Both the position numbers and the translations under genes were made by a program. Under the pieces are notes generated by a model. The model saw nothing but the letters and a program-made list of their open reading frames with translations. It made no database searches and was not told where the DNA came from. Source: Pseudomonas sp. (GTDB lineage Bacteria; Pseudomonadota; Gammaproteobacteria; Pseudomonadales; Pseudomonadaceae). From it: DNA of 8,470 nt. The stretch is taken from the NCBI GenBank assembly GCA_003527165.1, contig DPSI01000261.1:731-9200 (forward strand), in the 5' to 3' direction. This document shows positions 7,339 to 8,470 of the stretch, one piece after another; the first letter of the stretch is position 1, and each line of letters starts with the position of its first letter.

Positions 7339-7364
7339 GGTGGATGTCGCTTTTTGCGTCGACC
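7339..7364 (+). repeat. REP-like stem-loop unit A
   Basis: Arms ggtggatg (7339-7346) and cgtcgacc (7357-7364) around a 10-nt loop; pairing has one mismatch and one G-T. It has the same 8-10-8 architecture as the two neighbouring units. The preceding bases are ctgg, so the 5' tetranucleotide is degraded. Confidence 0.65.
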
Positions 7365-7376
7365 AAGCCTACGATC

Positions 7377-7406
7377 GGCGGATCGGTAAAGCGTGATCCA
7401 CCCTAC
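7377..7406 (-). repeat. REP-like stem-loop unit C with GTAG tetranucleotide
   Basis: On the minus strand GTAG (7403-7406) is followed by GGTGGATC (7395-7402), a 10-nt loop and GATCCGCC (7377-7384). The stem pairs throughout with a single G-T. A GTAG or GGAG just 5' of an imperfect palindrome is the classic form of REP elements associated with RAYT transposases. This is the best-preserved unit and is inverted relative to the other two. Confidence 0.75.
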
Positions 7407-7422
7407 GTCAGCCAAAGAGGGA

Positions 7423-7452
7423 GCAGGGTGGATGCCGTTTTTCACATCTACC
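7423..7452 (+). repeat. REP-like stem-loop unit B
   Basis: gcag (7423-7426) precedes ggtggatg (7427-7434), a 10-nt loop ccgtttttca and catctacc (7445-7452); the stem pairs throughout with one G-T. The first arm is identical to that of unit A. An adjoining small palindrome acctggc/gctaggt (7450-7456 and 7460-7466) could compete with this stem. Confidence 0.7.
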
Positions 7453-7485
7453 TGGCATCGCTAGGTGGGGCGGCGGGCATCGATT

Positions 7486-7496
7486 CGCTTCCAGCT
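7486..7496. repeat. Heptad-repeat arm overlapping the pdxA stop
   Basis: cgcttccagct is the reverse complement of 7288-7298 apart from one base. On the minus strand it reads AGCTGGAAGCG, beginning within the pdxA TAG stop codon. With 7287-7313 it encloses the REP-like cluster. Confidence 0.6.
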
Positions 7497-8470
7497 ATCT
7501 AGCCATCTGATAGGCCGTTTCCAGCGCCACCTGCAGGCTCCCGGTATCGACACGCCCGGTGCCGGCGAGGTCCAACGCGGTGCCGTGATCGACTGAAGTC
7601 CGCACGATCGGCAAACCCAGGGTGACGTTGACGGCTGCGCCGAAACCTTTGTACTTGAGCACCGGCAACCCCTGATCGTGATACATCGCCAGGACCGCGT
7701 CGCAGCTGTCGAGGTGCTTGGGGGTGAACAGGGTGTCGGCGGGCAGCGGACCGATCAGATCAAGCCCTTCAATCCGAAGCGCTTCCAGCGCCGGTTCGAT
7801 GATTTCGATCTCCTCGCGACCCAGATGCCCGCCCTCACCGGCATGAGGGTTGAGTCCGCTGACCAGAATGCGCGGATGGGTGATACCAAATTTTTCCACC
7901 AGATCGGCATGCAGAATGCGTGTTACGCGCTGCAATCGCTCGGAGGTGACGGCGGCGGCGACCTCCTTGAGCGGGAGGTGCGTGGTCACCAGTGCGACCC
8001 GTAGGCCGCGAGTCGCGAGCATCATCACCACCTGCTCGGTACCCGTCAGCTCTGCAAGAAACTCGGTGTGGCCGGAAAAAGGGATGCCTGCCTCGTTGAT
8101 CACACCCTTGTGTACCGGCGCGGTGATCATCCCGGCGAAGCTGCCGTCAAGGCAGCCCTTGCCGGCGCGTTGCAGCGTGGCGAGTACATAGCTGGCGTTC
8201 GCCGGGTTGAGCTGGCCGCTTATGGCGGGTGCGGCCAACGGTGTATCCCAGATGTACAGGGAACCTGCGGGTGCCGGCTGGTCCGGCCAGCTGTCAGGAG
8301 CGACGTCGAGCAAAGTGACATTCAATCCCAGCTCGGCCGCGCGCGCACGCATCAGTTCGATACTGGCGATGGCAATCAAGGCGTGGGGATGACGGTCGCG
8401 CGCGAGTAGCAGGCAGAGGTCGGGACCGATGCCGGCGGGCTCGCCGGGAGTCAGGGCGAAGCGTTTGGCT
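7495..8470 (-). CDS. pdxA: PdxA, 4-hydroxythreonine-4-phosphate dehydrogenase, first codons beyond window
   Basis: 324 residues are visible, starting [20 protein letters not shown]. The family has about 329, so only a few N-terminal codons are missing. PdxA oxidises 4-phosphohydroxy-L-threonine with NAD(P)+ in the DXP-dependent pyridoxal 5'-phosphate route, giving an unstable product used by PdxJ; it is a cytoplasmic homodimer needing a divalent metal. By alignment with E. coli PdxA (offset of two), the metal ligands are His164, His209 (in NPHAGEGG) and His264 (in YHDQGL), and the substrate-binding pair is His134-Thr135 in SGHTEF. All are present, so it should be active. It heads the visible gene row, with 228 nt of repeat-rich sequence before rsmA. 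The upstream neighbour expected from Pseudomonas and E. coli order is surA. Confidence 0.96.
   Translation of the reverse strand, partial: AKRFALTPGEPAGIGPDLCLLLARDRHPHALIAIASIELMRARAAELGLNVTLLDVAPDSWPDQPAPAGSLYIWDTPLAAPAISGQLNPANASYVLATLQRAGKGCLDGSFAGMITAPVHKGVINEAGIPFSGHTEFLAELTGTEQVVMMLATRGLRVALVTTHLPLKEVAAAVTSERLQRVTRILHADLVEKFGITHPRILVSGLNPHAGEGGHLGREEIEIIEPALEALRIEGLDLIGPLPADTLFTPKHLDSCDAVLAMYHDQGLPVLKYKGFGAAVNVTLGLPIVRTSVDHGTALDLAGTGRVDTGSLQVALETAYQMAR

Overview
The window looks like a chromosomal segment of a Pseudomonas-type gammaproteobacterium (Pseudomonas sensu lato, possibly the stutzeri group). The basis is the GC-rich coding sequence, the close protein matches to remembered Pseudomonas sequences, and the gene order pdxA-rsmA-apaG-apaH-glpE-prkA-yeaH-spoVR, which is the order I know from P. 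aeruginosa. All eight genes are on the minus strand, so transcription runs from high to low coordinates. I see no RNA gene, CRISPR array, insertion sequence or prophage.

Upstream block (8470 down to 4916): pdxA (pyridoxal phosphate synthesis; only its first few codons lie outside the window), rsmA/ksgA (16S rRNA dimethyltransferase), apaG, apaH (Ap4A hydrolase) and glpE (single-domain rhodanese). apaG-apaH-glpE are tightly packed: the apaG/apaH overlap is 4 nt with a TTG start for apaH, and the apaH/glpE overlap is 8 nt. The 228-nt gap between pdxA and rsmA breaks the packing. It carries three copies of a 26-nt stem-loop with the same 8-10-8 architecture (a REP-like cluster), bracketed by pieces of a separate GAAGCTN heptad repeat.

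Downstream block (4644 down to 1): prkA/yeaG (AAA+ ATPase/serine kinase-like protein), yeaH (VWA/MIDAS protein) and spoVR/ycgB (C-terminus runs off the window). This is the conserved kinase-VWA-SpoVR stress/stationary-phase module, whose biochemical job is only partly understood. A 271-nt gap separates it from glpE and probably holds its promoter. Between prkA and yeaH sits a 74-nt inverted repeat built of heptads, predicted to fold as a 32-position hairpin in the mRNA just before the yeaH ribosome binding site. yeaH and spoVR are 10 nt apart, with the spoVR Shine-Dalgarno overlapping the yeaH stop codon.

The genes themselves are ordinary core genes, and I found no clearly new multi-gene system. 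The interesting signals are in the intergenic repeats: two heptad-repeat hairpin loci (one apparently split around a REP-like cluster), the REP-like trio itself, and the poorly understood module with an undamaged MIDAS, a P-loop and a His/Glu cluster in SpoVR.
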